A stretch of 64,000 bases of DNA, taken from contig NC_062219.1 in assembly GCF_902686445.1 (NCBI RefSeq), positions 148,348,057 to 148,412,056 on the forward strand, given 5' to 3'. Both the position numbers and the translations under genes were made by a program. The notes beneath the pieces were generated by a model, which was given only the letters and a program-made list of their open reading frames with translations, was not told the origin of the DNA and did not search any database. Shown here piece by piece: positions 48,257 to 60,207 of this stretch. Positions within the stretch are counted from its first letter, which is position 1. Each line of letters starts with the position of its first letter. This DNA is from Sciurus carolinensis (taxonomy: Eukaryota; Chordata; Mammalia; Rodentia; Sciuridae).

Positions 48257-50370
48257 TTAGCAAGATTGCAGAATATAAGATCAATATACAAGAAATAATA
48301 GTATTTCTGTACACCAACAAAGACTCATATGATAGTGGAATTAAGAAAGCAATTTCAGTTATAATCACATCAGATGGAATAAAATAGTTATGAATTTAAC
48401 AAAAGAGCGCAAAACTTAAGTTCTAAAAACTATAAAATATTATTGAAAGAAAATTAAACCATTGAACACTCCCAGTTCATGCACTGGGAGATTTAATATT
48501 GTGAAGATGACGATACTCCCTAAATGGTTCTACAGACTCAAAAACCCCACCTGTCTGTAGAAGTGTACAAACTGATCTTAAAATTTCATATTGAAATTCG
48601 AGGGACTTAAAATAGTGCAAACGATCTTGAAAAAGATGAACAAAGTTGGAGAACTCACATTCTGATTTAAAAACTTACAATGGAACTACAATAATCAAAA
48701 GAGATAACACTGTCATGATGATAGATAGATTTATGAAATAGAACTGAGAGTCCAAAAATAAATCTTCATATTTATTATGAGTTGGTTTTCAACAAGATTG
48801 CCAAGACAATTCAAGGGGGGGGGGAAGAAAACAACATCAACTCAAAATGGACCATGGACCTGAATATAAGAGCTAAAACCAGAAAACTCTTTGAAGAAAA
48901 TACAGGAAAACAGAAAAAAAAAATGTTATAACCTTGGATTAGGTGAGATATTCTTAGATGACACAAAAAAAAAAAAAAAAAAAAAAGATAAATTGGATTT
49001 CATCATAATTAAAAAAAATCTATCTTCTGTAGATGACATCATGAAAGTTGAGAATGGTAAAAACAATGATGCAGGTCATCTTATAAGGGACATATGTAGA
49101 ATATATGTAGAACTTTTATATCTCAATAAAACAACACCATGAATAACCCAGTTAAAAATGGGCAAAGGAATACTGCACAGATGTTTCTCCAAAGATGTGC
49201 AAATTACCAATAAGCACAAGAAAAGGTACTCAAATCATTAGCAAATAGGGAAATGCAAATCAAAACCACAAAGAGATACCACTTCACACACATTAGGATG
49301 GCTGTAGTAAGTCAGAAAATAACAAATTTGGGTGAGGATTTGAAGAAATTGTAACCCTCATACACTGGTGGTAGGAATGTAAAGTGGTACAACAGCTTTG
49401 GAAAATCTCTGGCAGTTCCCCAGAATGTGAAGAGACCTAGAGTTTCCATATAATATAAATACTCCTAGGTTCACTCAAGAGAGATGAAAACATGTCCACA
49501 CAAAAACTTGTTCGTAGCAGCACTATTTATCATTGTTCCAAAATAGAAACAACCCATCATCCTTCAACTGGTGAATGGATAAATAAAATGTAGCATATCC
49601 ATACAGTGGAATACTATTCAACAATAAAAATAAATGCAGTACTGATGCTTGCTGCAATATGTGTGTGCACTTTGTAAACATTGTACTTAGTGAAAGAAGC
49701 CAGTCACAATGGATCACTTATTGTATGATTCAACTTATAGGAAATGTTCAGACAAGGCAAATTTATGGGTATAGAAAGTAGTTCCGTGTTTACCTAGGGA
49801 TGGGGTGTGGAGGATTGGGAGGCAGGTGTTATCATTCTGTTAGTGTAACAAATTACCTGAGGCAATTACTTACAAAGAGAAACAGGTTTTTTAGTTCACA
49901 GTTTTGAATATTGCAGTCCAAGATCAGGTGGTTCCCTTGCTTTGGACCTCTGGAAAGGGTTGAACAACAATGGTGTGAAGCATGTGGTGGAGCAAACATT
50001 ATGGATAAGCCAGGAAGCAGGGAAAGAGATGAGACCAGGGTCCCACAATCCCCTTTAATGGGATTAACAATTCCCCTTAAGGAGATTTAAGCTCATATGA
50101 GGCTCTACTTTCTAAAGATCCAACCACCTCCCAATAGCGTCATCCTGGGGTCCAAGCCTCTAACATGGATGTTTGGGGGACACTTAGCATCCTAATGATA
50201 GCCGGCAAATAGGAGTAAATGCTCATGGGCACCAAGTTTCTTTTGGGATCACAGAAGTTTCTAAAATCAAATCTAGTGTTAGTTGCACTTTGAATAAATA
50301 CGAAAAAGTACTGAATTGGACGCTTCAAGTGGTTAAGTTGTGTGGTATGTGAATTGTATCTCAGTGAACC
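48257..50370 (+). mobile_element. Old L1 (ORF2 3' half and 3' UTR), split by a MaLR LTR
   Basis: The stretch agcaagattgcagaatataa starts an ORF2 segment, which continues with ccagttaaaaatgggcaaag, gagataccacttcacacaca and ggtgaatggataaataaaat. After the LTR at 49827-50202 it resumes and ends at gtgtggtatgtgaattgtat and ctcagtgaa, an L1M-type 3' UTR end. Frames are broken. Confidence 0.8.
49827..50202 (-). mobile_element. MaLR-type LTR inserted in the old L1
   Basis: The stretch tgttatcattctgttagtgt, then aacaaattacctgaggcaat, the middle atcccctttaatgggatta, and the end gggggacacttagcatccta resemble MaLR/MLT1 in reverse. L1 sequence lies on both sides. Confidence 0.65.
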
Positions 50371-50502
50371 TGTGCCTGTGTGAAGACTAAGGCGCTGGTC
50401 CTTCTCTTGGAGAGTGTGGATTTACTCACCAGTGGTGTGGCCTGAAAATCTCCCCAGGTGACTCTTGGGTGGCTAACGTGGAGAGTCTCTGTCCCAGGTC
50501 TC

Positions 50503-50662
50503 GGTACTGACAAGTGTGGTCTTCACCAGCTGCACCAGGACCTGGGAGCTTAGGAGGAGGCAGAATCTCAGTCCCCATCCCAGAGCTAGGGAGTCCGCAT
50601 CTGTATTAAACAGGACCCTCCAGTGACTTGGGTGAACAGGTTGGAGTCTGAGAAGCGCGGTC
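50503..50662 (+). repeat. MER5A-type hAT DNA transposon relic
   Basis: The stretch gcaccaggacctgggagctt, then ggcagaatctcagtccccat, gtccgcatctgtattaaaca and gagtctgagaagcgc, follows MER5A. Confidence 0.65.
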
Positions 50663-50832
50663 AGTAAGGCGGTTGAACAGCAGGGCTGGGGAATGCTCTC
50701 TTTGCGAGTCGCTGCCTGCCTCTTGACACACCCGCTCCCTCCTGCTGGGCCTGTCTCAATAGCGTCCCAATAGTTTCCAATGTTTCTTGTCCATAAAAAC
50801 ATAGCTGGCTTAAATCTTTTTCTTGAGGGTTC

Positions 50833-50833
50833 T

Positions 50834-50875
<42 letters not shown>

Positions 50876-51060
50876 GTATATGTCTACATATATATGTACA
50901 TACATATAAAAATTATGTATAATTTATATTATATGTATAATAATTATATGCATAATTTTATATATACTATAATTATATATAATATACAATTATATATAAT
51001 ATATCATACATATAATTTTTATATGTACATATATTTATAAACATTTTATATATATGTATA
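50833..51060. repeat. (CA)n followed by a long (TA)-rich tract
   Basis: About 17 CA units change into tatatatgtata and related AT repeats over nearly 200 nt. Confidence 0.92.
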
Positions 51061-51529
51061 TTAACTTTTTAGAATTAAAACCCTGTCTGTAGAAACCTTC
51101 CATCACCATTCACAACTAATCATGGCAAGAGAAAATATAAGCTCAGTTTCATCTAATATCTCAGTGATTTCTTAGCAGAAGGCAGAATTTATTTCTCAGG
51201 AAAAGCCCAGGCAAGAGGTAGCAGTGCCCAGGGTGGGGGCAGAAGAAACAAAGAGGTTCCCATCCGTCTCGATATTCGGACATGGGACTGATAAGACTCG
51301 GGCTTATTAAGTCATACAACAGTGTGTTGGGGGACCTTTAGGCTTTCCTAGGCTCCTTCAGAAAGTAGGAAGTCCTTGTTCTTTCAGTGGGGGCAGCAGA
51401 TAATGCAGCAGTAAGTAGTATTAGCTAGTGGTGAAGCTAGGAAGAGAAGCAGAGCCAGGTCAGGGCACCTGCAGGGGCAGGGAGGGCTGGCCTTGTTAGC
51501 CGAGGAAGGTTTATCTGGCAAGGTAACGG

Positions 51530-52520
51530 AGCTCGGAACAGAGAGTGCATGAGCCATCTGGAGGAAGAGCCTTCCAGGAGAGGAAATGGCAGGTGCCAAC
51601 AGGACCTCACGGCAGGAGCAAGCCTGGCACGTTGAAGAACTAGAGAGAAAGTCCGGTTCCCAGACTCAGAGGGACAGCAATGGAGACCAGGCGGAGTGGC
51701 AGCTGAGAGTTGACGTGCAGGACCTTGCAGGCCGTGGCAAAGAGTATGAGATGGAATCTAAAAAAGATGCACGTTCCTCAGAGGATTCTGGGCAGGAAAG
51801 TAAAAGTAGGATTTATGTTTTAAAAAGATGTATGAAAATCACTCTGGCTGACTGGAGGTGCGGTGAGGGTCATGGCACAAGTGATTGGATTGGGGACATA
51901 TTTTGGTTGTGGGGTTGGAGGAGAAGGGGAATCAAGGATGATTTCTTCTTTTTGCTGAGCAACTGGACAGTTGGTGATATTCTTTACTGAGATGAGGAAA
52001 ACTGAGTATGTGGGGAAGCAGGTTGGTTGGATAGGGTGTCCGAAGCTCTTGTCAAGTCAGTGGTGAAGGTCTCCAGTGGCAATCGTTGGGAAGAGGGTAA
52101 AAGAAAAGGGTGGGGTGTCTCGGATGACTCCCAGGTAATGTGGCTAGGTGCGTGGAAATGCCATTTAGAGAGGTAGAAGACAGGAGATGAGGTCTAGACT
52201 AAGGGGGAAGATCACGAATTCAGTTTTGTGTTTGTTGAGTTTGAAGTTCCTGTTCCTTCCCATCTTAGGGAAATGAAATTCCAGCAAATAAAAATTGAAT
52301 GGGAGAGATGGGGAAGGAATGGCTAAGAGGAAGAGCCCAAGCCAAGAGAGTGTAGAATCCTAAAATCAAGGGAGAGAAGGTTCCAGAAGGTGGGAGTGGA
52401 TAGCTTTGCCTGACGCTGCTGAGGTCAGGAAGGGAGAAACTCATGGACTGGGCTCGGTGACATGCGGGTCCCTGGTGACTTTAGACAGCACTCTGGAGGA
52501 ATTGGGATGGGGTTGGTGAA
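51530..52520 (-). repeat. L2 LINE, reverse, including the ORF2 reverse-transcriptase part
   Basis: The stretch gccttccaggagaggaaatg, then gaccttgcaggccgtggcaa, atcactctggctgactggag and later gcctgacgctgctgaggtca, keeps the order of a long reverse L2. The last part is the complement of the L2 reverse-transcriptase region, heavily mutated. The longest antisense open frame of the window (52441-53028) only partly overlaps it. Confidence 0.6.
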
Positions 52521-53940
52521 TCGGAGGACAGACAGCTCCTTCAAGCCATAAAGAGGAGAGGAAGGTAGAAGGCGGTGTCCACCAGCTTGGGCAGCGTTGT
52601 ATTATTTTTCTTTGATTAGGATATTGCTGAGTGTGCCCGACTGCTGAAGAAGGACCTAACAGAAAAACGTTCAAGACCCAGGGAAGGAAGTGGGTGATCA
52701 GGAGAGACTGGGGGCTAGAAACTGGCTGACTCCGGACGTGTCCAGGAAGGAGGCCGGAAGATGCACGCAGGGGTGGGTTTGCGTTTTTCAGCCATGGGGG
52801 CCCAAGGAGTCTGGCCCCCAAACCAGTAAGTGGTAGATTCAAGCTTCCAGCTCTTACAAGAGGCTGAGTGTCTCTCACGTGCCAGATCCCGTGGTGAGTG
52901 CTTCCTGGGGAAGAGGAGAGGAGCAGACACGATCCAGCCTTGGAGGAGCTCCTGGGCTGTTTGACAGAGAGGTGGTCACTGTCCTCGCAGTGCAGGTGCT
53001 GAGGCTGCGTGGCTCGCAGGTACAACATGCTTCAGTTGTTTAGAGCTGCTGTTACCTAAGGTGGCCCGGGAAGACGGGTAAATAGGGAGGAGAAGCCAAG
53101 TCTTCTGGGGAGTCGTTGGGGAGACACCCTGTGGAATCTGATGTTCTAACATGTCCTCGAGGAAACATGCAGTGTCCACTCCCCCTTCTTTTGATGGGTT
53201 TATGTGGCTTCCTTCTGAAGAGTGAAATAATTAGAACCCCAACATTGAGCTATTTTAACATTAGTTTTATTAGAGTCTTATTAAAGCTTAGATGAACATA
53301 ATACAAGGTAGAAACACGTTTAGGTGTGTATCTTAAGTAACAAGTGAATGGCAGAATGAATGTGCGACCTGAATAGTGGCTAAAATTAAAGACCAGGAAA
53401 ACTCCAGAGCACTAATGTGATGGGTGATGTTTGGCTTCAACCAGATCACTGTTTACTGGTAGGCTCTGAGTTTGGGTTGTTCCGGTGAGTACTGGTGATT
53501 GAGCGATCCTGCCTCTCCTCTGAATCGCTCGCCGTCCTGACTCGTATAGTTGTCACCGGGTCTGGATTCCTCCACCCTTTCTTCACCTGCTTGTGACAAC
53601 GAAAGCCTTCCTAAGTGGAGGAGCAGACCACAGCACATGGTACCACAAACACAAGCGTGAACTTTGAACCTGGGTGAAAATAGGGAGTTTCCTGAGATAG
53701 TTCAGAGATGCTTTCACAAAGATTGTTGAGAAATCAAAATGAGGAAATCTTGCTATGAGGAACTCATGAACTCCCAAGAACGCTTTCTTGCAACCAATAT
53801 GGAAAAGTTCAGTGCTAGCTGGGCTTAAGGTGCCGGGAGCAGATGGCTGGGTGTCCTACCAGACTATGGAGGGAGGAGGCAGAGAAGAGTTCTGGACTGA
53901 GAAGCTGACAGATGAGAACTATGAAAACAATGGTCTCTTT
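52521..53940. other. Intron 2 spacer, nothing firmly recognised
   Basis: No exon or clear repeat. Open frames here, including a 195-codon antisense one (52441-53028), have no recognised motifs. Confidence 0.4.
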
Positions 53941-54596
53941 TTAACTGTACTTATGGCTTTTGTTTGATTTAGGGGTTCTTTTTAATGATTTGGTGCCAGG
54001 TTTTCCTATCAGCCCTGATGTCCTGTAGCTTGGCAAACACTTAGGATGAGGAAGTTGATCTCTATCAGTACTATCATTCTGGTTAAAAGCCAAGGTCTTT
54101 GGAAAAAGTTCCAGGATCGGACTAAAATTGGTCACAGCTTCCAGCTTAGCTATGGACTGTTGACTTGTTTTAATTTTTTTTTTTTTCAAACCAGAATGCT
54201 TTTGGCATGTCAGTAGACTCTTGAATCAGGAGAAATACCATCATGAGTTGTACTAATAGTTGAACTCACTGGTATCCTACAAAGAAGGCTTTGTTCTCGG
54301 ATCATGTGTGGAGATTGTAATTCCAACTGGAATAAACAGAATACTGACCTCAATATGAGCTGATCTGTAGAACACACTGGAGATATTGCGATGAAGTTAT
54401 TTACTGGGGCAGAGAAATATCCATCTGCATTTGATGGAACATTTACTTTGATGTACACATCGTACCTGGAATGATAAAAAGCAAGTTGGAGATTCAAGGT
54501 CGGTATGGCTTGTGCTTGTAGGTTCTCTCTCATCACCTTCCCTCCCCCTCTCTGCCAAGTTAGGAATGAGACACCAAGAGAGTAGCCGTTCACCAA
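53941..54596 (-). pseudogene. Possible unassigned antisense coding relic
   Basis: Two antisense open stretches, 54596-54210 (128 codons) and 54189-53941 (82 codons), follow one another in different frames and would be joined by a small frameshift next to an A run (54177-54190 on the + strand). The composition does not look like the L1, L2 or SINE copies nearby. No domain, signal peptide or known family was recognised, so it may be chance or a decayed retrocopy. Confidence 0.2.
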
Positions 54597-56881
54597 CTCA
54601 CCTGCAATTCAGGAGGTCTGCCGGTCCTTGACCTCAGGACCCTGTATCCAGGAGCCACCACCACCCTGGGTCTTTTTCTACACAATTGCTAGCCATTTAG
54701 TTGCTTGGTTTGCACAGGGCTTCTTGCAAGTGTTGTCAGTTCTCTTGTGCTTTATTAGTCAGAGGTATTGAAGAGGAGAGGGAGGATTTGAGACTAAGTT
54801 TCTTAGCACAAGCGAATGGAAGACAATGAACCTGGGGTACTTGAAAATTCAGTAAGACACAGTAACTGGGACCAACTGTTTTCCCTCTTTTGAGCAGAAA
54901 TGCATGCTGTCATGGCGGGTCAAGTGCCTATGCTTTAAGATTACTGAACAACAGGCACTTGCAGATCTCTATCTTGAACAAGTGTTTCTTAGAATAAAAA
55001 CAGAGAGGATATGTACTTAAACCCTGTAGTCAGTGTTTAAGTTCCAATTTCTCTCCTAAAATCATAGGTCACACGGTGTTATTTGCAGCCAAGAGCGTGC
55101 TTGTGGGAAGCTTCAAAATTCATTAGGTCGATGAATCATGGTTTGCAGTGCACCTAAGAACATTGCATTAGCCAATGACACATCCATTATAAGCTCTTGG
55201 GGAGGTTTATATTTCAACTTTACAAATTTGCAGTATAAGTTTAAATGATTTTTTTTTTTTTTTGTCTCTAAAGACTTAAATGGTGTCTCTGATTCCTATT
55301 TGACCCTAAACTTTTTTATAGACCCAAATAGTTCTAAGGAGAAACTTGCCTAGGGGCATGTGGAAAGTTCTGATATGAACCTCTGTACTATCTGTGTAGC
55401 TTCTCCATCCTAAGTGGTTTAACTGGCTCCCTGCTGGGAGCAGAGAAAAGATAGGCCGAAGGATTAACAGTTCCCCACAATGTTTTTGATAGAAAGTCTA
55501 AGTTCAAGTGAAGGCAGTGAAAACATGACCTAATATTCTGTAGTTTGTAAATTTAGAAGGGGCTTCCATAGATAAAATTTACAGGGGTAAGTGTGTGTGT
55601 CGGGGGTGGGGTGTTTTAGACCCTGTGAGGTAATTGTAATAGGTATTATTGTTCTCATTTTAAAAATTTAAGGGATGTAGGCGTGGGTCAAAGGTAGAGA
55701 TGTTTTCCTGTTGTCTCCTGGCAGAGTGGAGCTGGCTCTAAACCCAGCGGGAAGGATCTGAAGTTCATGGCACCGATCACTTAGTTTTCCTTGGATACCT
55801 TTCCCTGAGCCTGGAGCCCATATTATTTTGGAGTCTGTTTACCTCAGCTGGGATGGGGCAGGGCAGTTGCTGTGAACTCACCTGGCTGATGGGAGGCAGA
55901 GAGGCCCAAGCAGAGCCCGTGGGCAGGCCTTCACATCACTGACCTTGGGATCGCCCCCTTGTGTGAGCCCCTTTACTGTTTCTCTGGGGTGCTGACCTGC
56001 CCATTGAAATTCTCCCTCATGTTTCCTTGCTGGCTGATACCACTGTTCCTGGTGCTGGAGATCATGTTTGGCACGGTGAATCCACAGCAAGTAATTGTTT
56101 ACTCTTCTCTTGAACAAGAAAGTGAAAGTTAAAATCTAGTATCTATAGTGAGGTCAGTCGTAAGGGAAGAGAGACTTAAGACTACCTCTGCTCCCAGTTA
56201 TTTTTTATTCTCTATACTAAATGGTATGTGTTTTCCCATGCCTTTACACATCAGCTGGAAATACTTTTCATGATTCTGCACCATCTGATTGTATGAATTT
56301 AACAAAATTTATTTTAAGTGTTCTGTGTTGGATAGTGAGGTTATGTTCTATGTTTTTGCTGTGATAGAAAAAATCAACTCCTTGGAGAAGGGAACTTTTA
56401 ACCACTGGCAGAGACACAAGTCTGCTTTCAATGGTTGACCAAGGTCATTGATTCCTCAGTACATGTAGTGTCATTTGAATCAGATGAATACATATTTTTT
56501 AAAAGTAATATGATAGTGATGTTAGTTTACTTTTCAAATGGAAAGAATGAGTGAAAAAGGCCAATGAAAGGCATAGATGTCACAAAGTGTATTCTGACCA
56601 TAGACTTTCCTGTAATTATTTACATATCGGTGCATGGAATTATTCTTAACATAGCAGGCTGACATATAAATGTGTAAATTTGAAAAATTGAAACTCAGTT
56701 ATAAATAAGCCTCACTTTGCAAGAGTCATGACTTCATTGACTAGCTTATATTTTGGGGTCAATGCACTCCTCAAACATTTGAGCTTGACTTGCAAATAGA
56801 AAAAGACTCACCAATCTTGAGCAAACAGGTAGAAAGTGGGGAGCCAGTTTTCAGACATTCTGATTTTATTTGCTGAAACTA
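54597..56881. other. Intron 2 spacer, nothing recognised
   Basis: A T run is at 55247-55263. I see no exon or repeat that I can name. Confidence 0.4.
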
Positions 56882-57225
56882 CAGTGGTCCCTCAGTATCT
56901 GCAGGGAGTTGGTTCCAGGACTCCCCCCGTATATCAAAAGCCACAGATGCTCAAGTCCCTTGTATAAAATGACACAATATTTGCCTATAACATAGGCACA
57001 TCCTATAAATATATAATGTAAATATTATATAAATAGTTGTTACACTGTGCTGTTTAGGGGATAGTGACAAGAGTAAAACTGTATGTATATTCAATATGGA
57101 CCCAGCCATGTCAGGCAACTACATAGAACGTGTCAGCAACAACATAACTTTTGTGTTCTGAATATTTTCCATCAAGTTCGGTTGAATCTGAATGTGTGGA
57201 GCCTGTGGGCAGAAGGGGCCTACTC
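56882..57225 (+). repeat. MER2/Tigger-type DNA transposon relic
   Basis: It begins cagtggtccctcagtatctg and ends near ggggcctactct with a TA next to each end. Inside are gctcaagtcccttgtataaa and aaatagttgttacactgtgc, typical of this short non-autonomous family. Confidence 0.75.
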
Positions 57226-57738
57226 TTAGGCCTCCAGTTTCTTGTGAGCATGTGAGGCTGGGTTGGGAGGTGGAGAGGAGATGTCGGAGGTCTCCATGAC
57301 AGTGTCGGCTCTTCTACATTCTTGGTCAATCTCATGTCTCCACCAGCAGCCCAAGGCGCAGGCACAACAAGCAACGAGGCGATTCGGGCTGTGCTTGGTG
57401 TCCCCCTCTTTTCCTCTTGGATTTCTTTTTTTAAATTCCATTTCTTCCTTCTCCAGTTGGCCACTGCCTTTTTCCCTACTCAATCCCGCTCTGTCAAGTG
57501 TCCACCAAAACCTCCATTTGGGGGAGGTTCTCCTTTCCCCAAATTCTTTGCCGCCTCCAGTCAGCAGAAGGCCACCTGACTTTCTCAAAGTTGATGCGAC
57601 CTTTTGTTGTCAAGCACGTTCCTAGATCTGTCATGCCTTAATCTTACTTTGATTCTGCTCAGATAGCTTGTGGCAGGGTCACAGAATTCCACTGTACTCC
57701 TGGGCAAACTTGGAAGGAGGGGGCCACTAGATAAAAAT

Positions 57739-57849
57739 GGGATTCGGGGGCTGGGGATATAGCTCAGTTGGTAGAGTGCTTGCCCTTATGGCCCTGGGTT
57801 CAATCCCCAGCACCCCAAAAAAAAAAAAAAAAAAAAAAAAGGGATTTGG
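57739..57849 (+). mobile_element. ID-type SINE with a long A tail
   Basis: The body gggctggggatatagctcag ... gggttcaatccccagcaccc is followed by about 24 A. Flanking gggattcgg (57739-57747) and gggatttgg (57841-57849) are a likely duplication with one mismatch. It is close to consensus and sits about 360 nt before exon 3. Confidence 0.9.
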
Positions 57850-58209
57850 AAGTCATGTAAGTTAAAAAAAATAAAATAAAATAAAGTAAGAAGAAAGCCT
57901 TTGCCATGCGTGCGAAAGTGTTTCTTCTCTTCCCAGTCTATGGTGAATGAAATGTGTGCGCATACTTGAATAAGCCCTTGACTTGAATAAACTCTTAGGA
58001 TGAAGCCATGCATAATTAATGGCCTATCTCTGCATTCTTTCCACAGTGATGGCTCTTAAGTGTTCACACTCTTGATAAGTTATGTTTCCTGAGTACAAGA
58101 ACCCAGGACAGCCAATTAAGGAAGAGCCAGTGGTGGTTAAGCCATGTAACCTTGGTGTTCCTGGAGCAGGGTGGGTAACTGTCTTGTCTTTTTTCTTTTT
58201 AACTTCTAG

Positions 58210-58314
58210 TGCCTGAAACAGTACATGCAGCTGGCAATCCGAGAAGGATGTGGGTCTCCCATCACTTGCCCTGACATGGTGTGCTTAAACCACGGGACCC
58301 TGCAGGAAGCTGAG
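58210..58314 (+). CDS. RNF144B: RNF144B coding exon 3: second half of RING1
   Basis: This 105-nt exon encodes residues 56-90 in phase 0 with exon 2. It begins with Cys56, the sixth RING1 zinc ligand, runs through [12 protein letters not shown], and supplies the last two ligands as CPDMVC (Cys75 and Cys80). The encoded residues agree closely with the human RNF144B protein. The acceptor is strong, with a long pyrimidine tract (cttttttctttttaacttctag) ending at 58209. The donor gtatgg follows the codon GAG at 58312-58314. No frameshift or stop is present, so the gene looks intact here. It lies 29.5 kb from exon 2. The IBR and RING2 exons should follow downstream of the window. Confidence 0.97.
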
Positions 58315-59019
58315 GTATGGGCGTCTGCCGCAACCTTCCTTTCTCCTGTTGACATTATTTGTTGGCTCTTGACTCTACACACCTCCCTCTGAGGGAGGCT
58401 AGCAATGAAATACCAAGGTTCACTTTATAAAGGAGGACTTTATTGCTACGTACTGTTGGATTCCTCATACAAACTGTTAAAGCTGCCATGTAGCTCAGGC
58501 CTATTTATGTCCGCTGTCTTGAATGTTGAAGAAGCCCTAAAATAGGTGAAGGCACTGGAAATCAAACTGACCAAATGTGAGGTGTGGAGGCTGAATCACG
58601 AGTTGTCTTGTGATCTTGAATACTTTAAAGACACTAGACCATAGATTAGCCACAGTTACAGAACACATAAACTGTTCTGACTCTATAATGGTAACCTGAG
58701 TTGAACTCTTTCCAAAGAGCAAAGAGAGGCCTTTTGATCAATCTGTATCAGGCATCGGAAACGTCCTTCTTTTTTTGAATGAGTTACCTCATTTTCTTAA
58801 GCTGGCGATTTATCTTGTTCTTTGTTAGTTCGGTTTTTGAGCATCAGTCTGCCCTTAAACCTGCCTTTTAATCTTTGGTTCCTACTCACTTTAAATTGGA
58901 ACATACTGAACTCTCACCCATTCTTAAGGAGTTTGTCAGCCTCTAAAAGGGTTCAAGAAGCAGACGAATGTCCCTTCAGTGAACACGGACACCTGCTTTG
59001 CACCCAGCACTCTGCTACT
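58315..59019. other. RNF144B intron 3, start, nothing recognised
   Basis: Unique-looking DNA after the exon 3 donor. Confidence 0.4.
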
Positions 59020-59190
59020 TCCTTTTGTGGTCAGTATATATTTAATTGTCTCAACAGACTTTGTGGAATTGGATTTTTTTTTCAGATGCAGAAACAGAGG
59101 TCCAGAGGGCCTTAAGTAATTTACCAAAAAGTACCTATCTAGAAAGTAGAATAGCTAGAATTCTAACCTAGTTCCTTCTGACCACAGTAA
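59020..59190 (-). repeat. MIR SINE, reverse
   Basis: The stretch gatgcagaaacagaggtcca, then gagggccttaagtaatttac and agctagaattctaacctagt, follows reverse MIR. Confidence 0.6.
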
Positions 59191-60044
59191 TTACTTGGCT
59201 TTAAGAATAGAACTAGGTCAGTAGGCAACACAGGACTTGATAATTAGAAGGTCAATGGCGTGCATGTTTGCATGCAGATGTAAATGTGTTCCTCTGAGGA
59301 TGTGTGTGTATATACACGTTTTATGAATGTATGTGCTTTTACATATAGATCTCCTTTGCTTTGTAAGCAAAGTAGTCAGAAAGATGGTATAGACAGGGAT
59401 TATCCTGTGTTTCACTTATGTGCTATCAGCTGAGTGGTACAAGTGAGTTAAAAGTGTTTTTTAGGGAAGCACAGAAAGAATCCATAATGATTTAGAAGTG
59501 ATTCATTTTAAGAAAATAAAGAAATAATGAAGTTTTGATAAAAAGTTAATATTGAACGTGTAACTCCTTCCATGAGGACGCGTGTTGACTTTTGTGTGGG
59601 TAAGGAGTAGGAGGAAATTAATGTGAGGGAATTTAGGCTACCTACCAAGAACACTGTTGATCTTTGTAGAATTGCTCTGAAAATGAGCCTCAAGTATGTG
59701 GAAGCATCTTTCCATGCATACTCCTTGCAGGACAGACTTCCTTTCTGATTCGCTTCTGACAGGTCACAGGTGTTAACGGAGAGAGTGCCGTGTGGGAGCC
59801 AGATGCCAGGCAGGGAAGGAGCCGAGCCTAGGCAGGCCCACTGTCCTGGTGGAGTTTCTGATCTAGCATAGAGGTGTCCAACAGAGAATGTCCGAGAGTT
59901 AGAAAGGAGAAACATGAGAGATGGGGGGGCAGCAAGAGCTGGAGCTGGTGTGACGCTTACCTAATTCCTGTGTGCAAAATCTGTTAAAGGTAAATGAGTA
60001 GTTTGGTGAAGTTTCAAAACAAGCCTATGAGATTAATCATAGAC

Positions 60045-60207
60045 CTGTGCTGTCTGAACCAGTAGTCACTAGCCACATGTGCCTATTTAACTTTAGACTA
60101 GTTAAAATTAAATAAAGTTAAAAACTCAGTTCTTCAACTGGACTAGTCAGGAACTGTTTAAGTGCTCACTAGCCTCTGAGGCCCATGGCTACCTGATGGG
60201 ACAGCAC
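60045..60207. repeat. hAT-type (MER-class) DNA transposon relic
   Basis: The ends ctgtgctgtctgaaccagta and catggctacctgatgggaca followed by gcacag are roughly inverted. Inside are tagccacatgtgcctattta and taagtgctcactagcctc, as in a common mammalian MER element that I cannot name for certain. Confidence 0.5.

Noticed and set aside
52441..53028. Longest antisense open frame (195 codons)
   Set aside because: It starts beyond and runs into an L2 relic, has no recognised domain, and shows the Ser/Pro/Leu-rich make-up of chance frames in GC-rich DNA.
57111..57625. Overlapping open frames on both strands
   Set aside because: Several mutually exclusive frames overlap each other and the end of a MER2 relic. 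No known protein was recognised.
57748..57840. tRNA gene (A-box and B-box)
   Set aside because: The boxes belong to an ID SINE with an A tail and target duplication. The same holds for the other ID copies.
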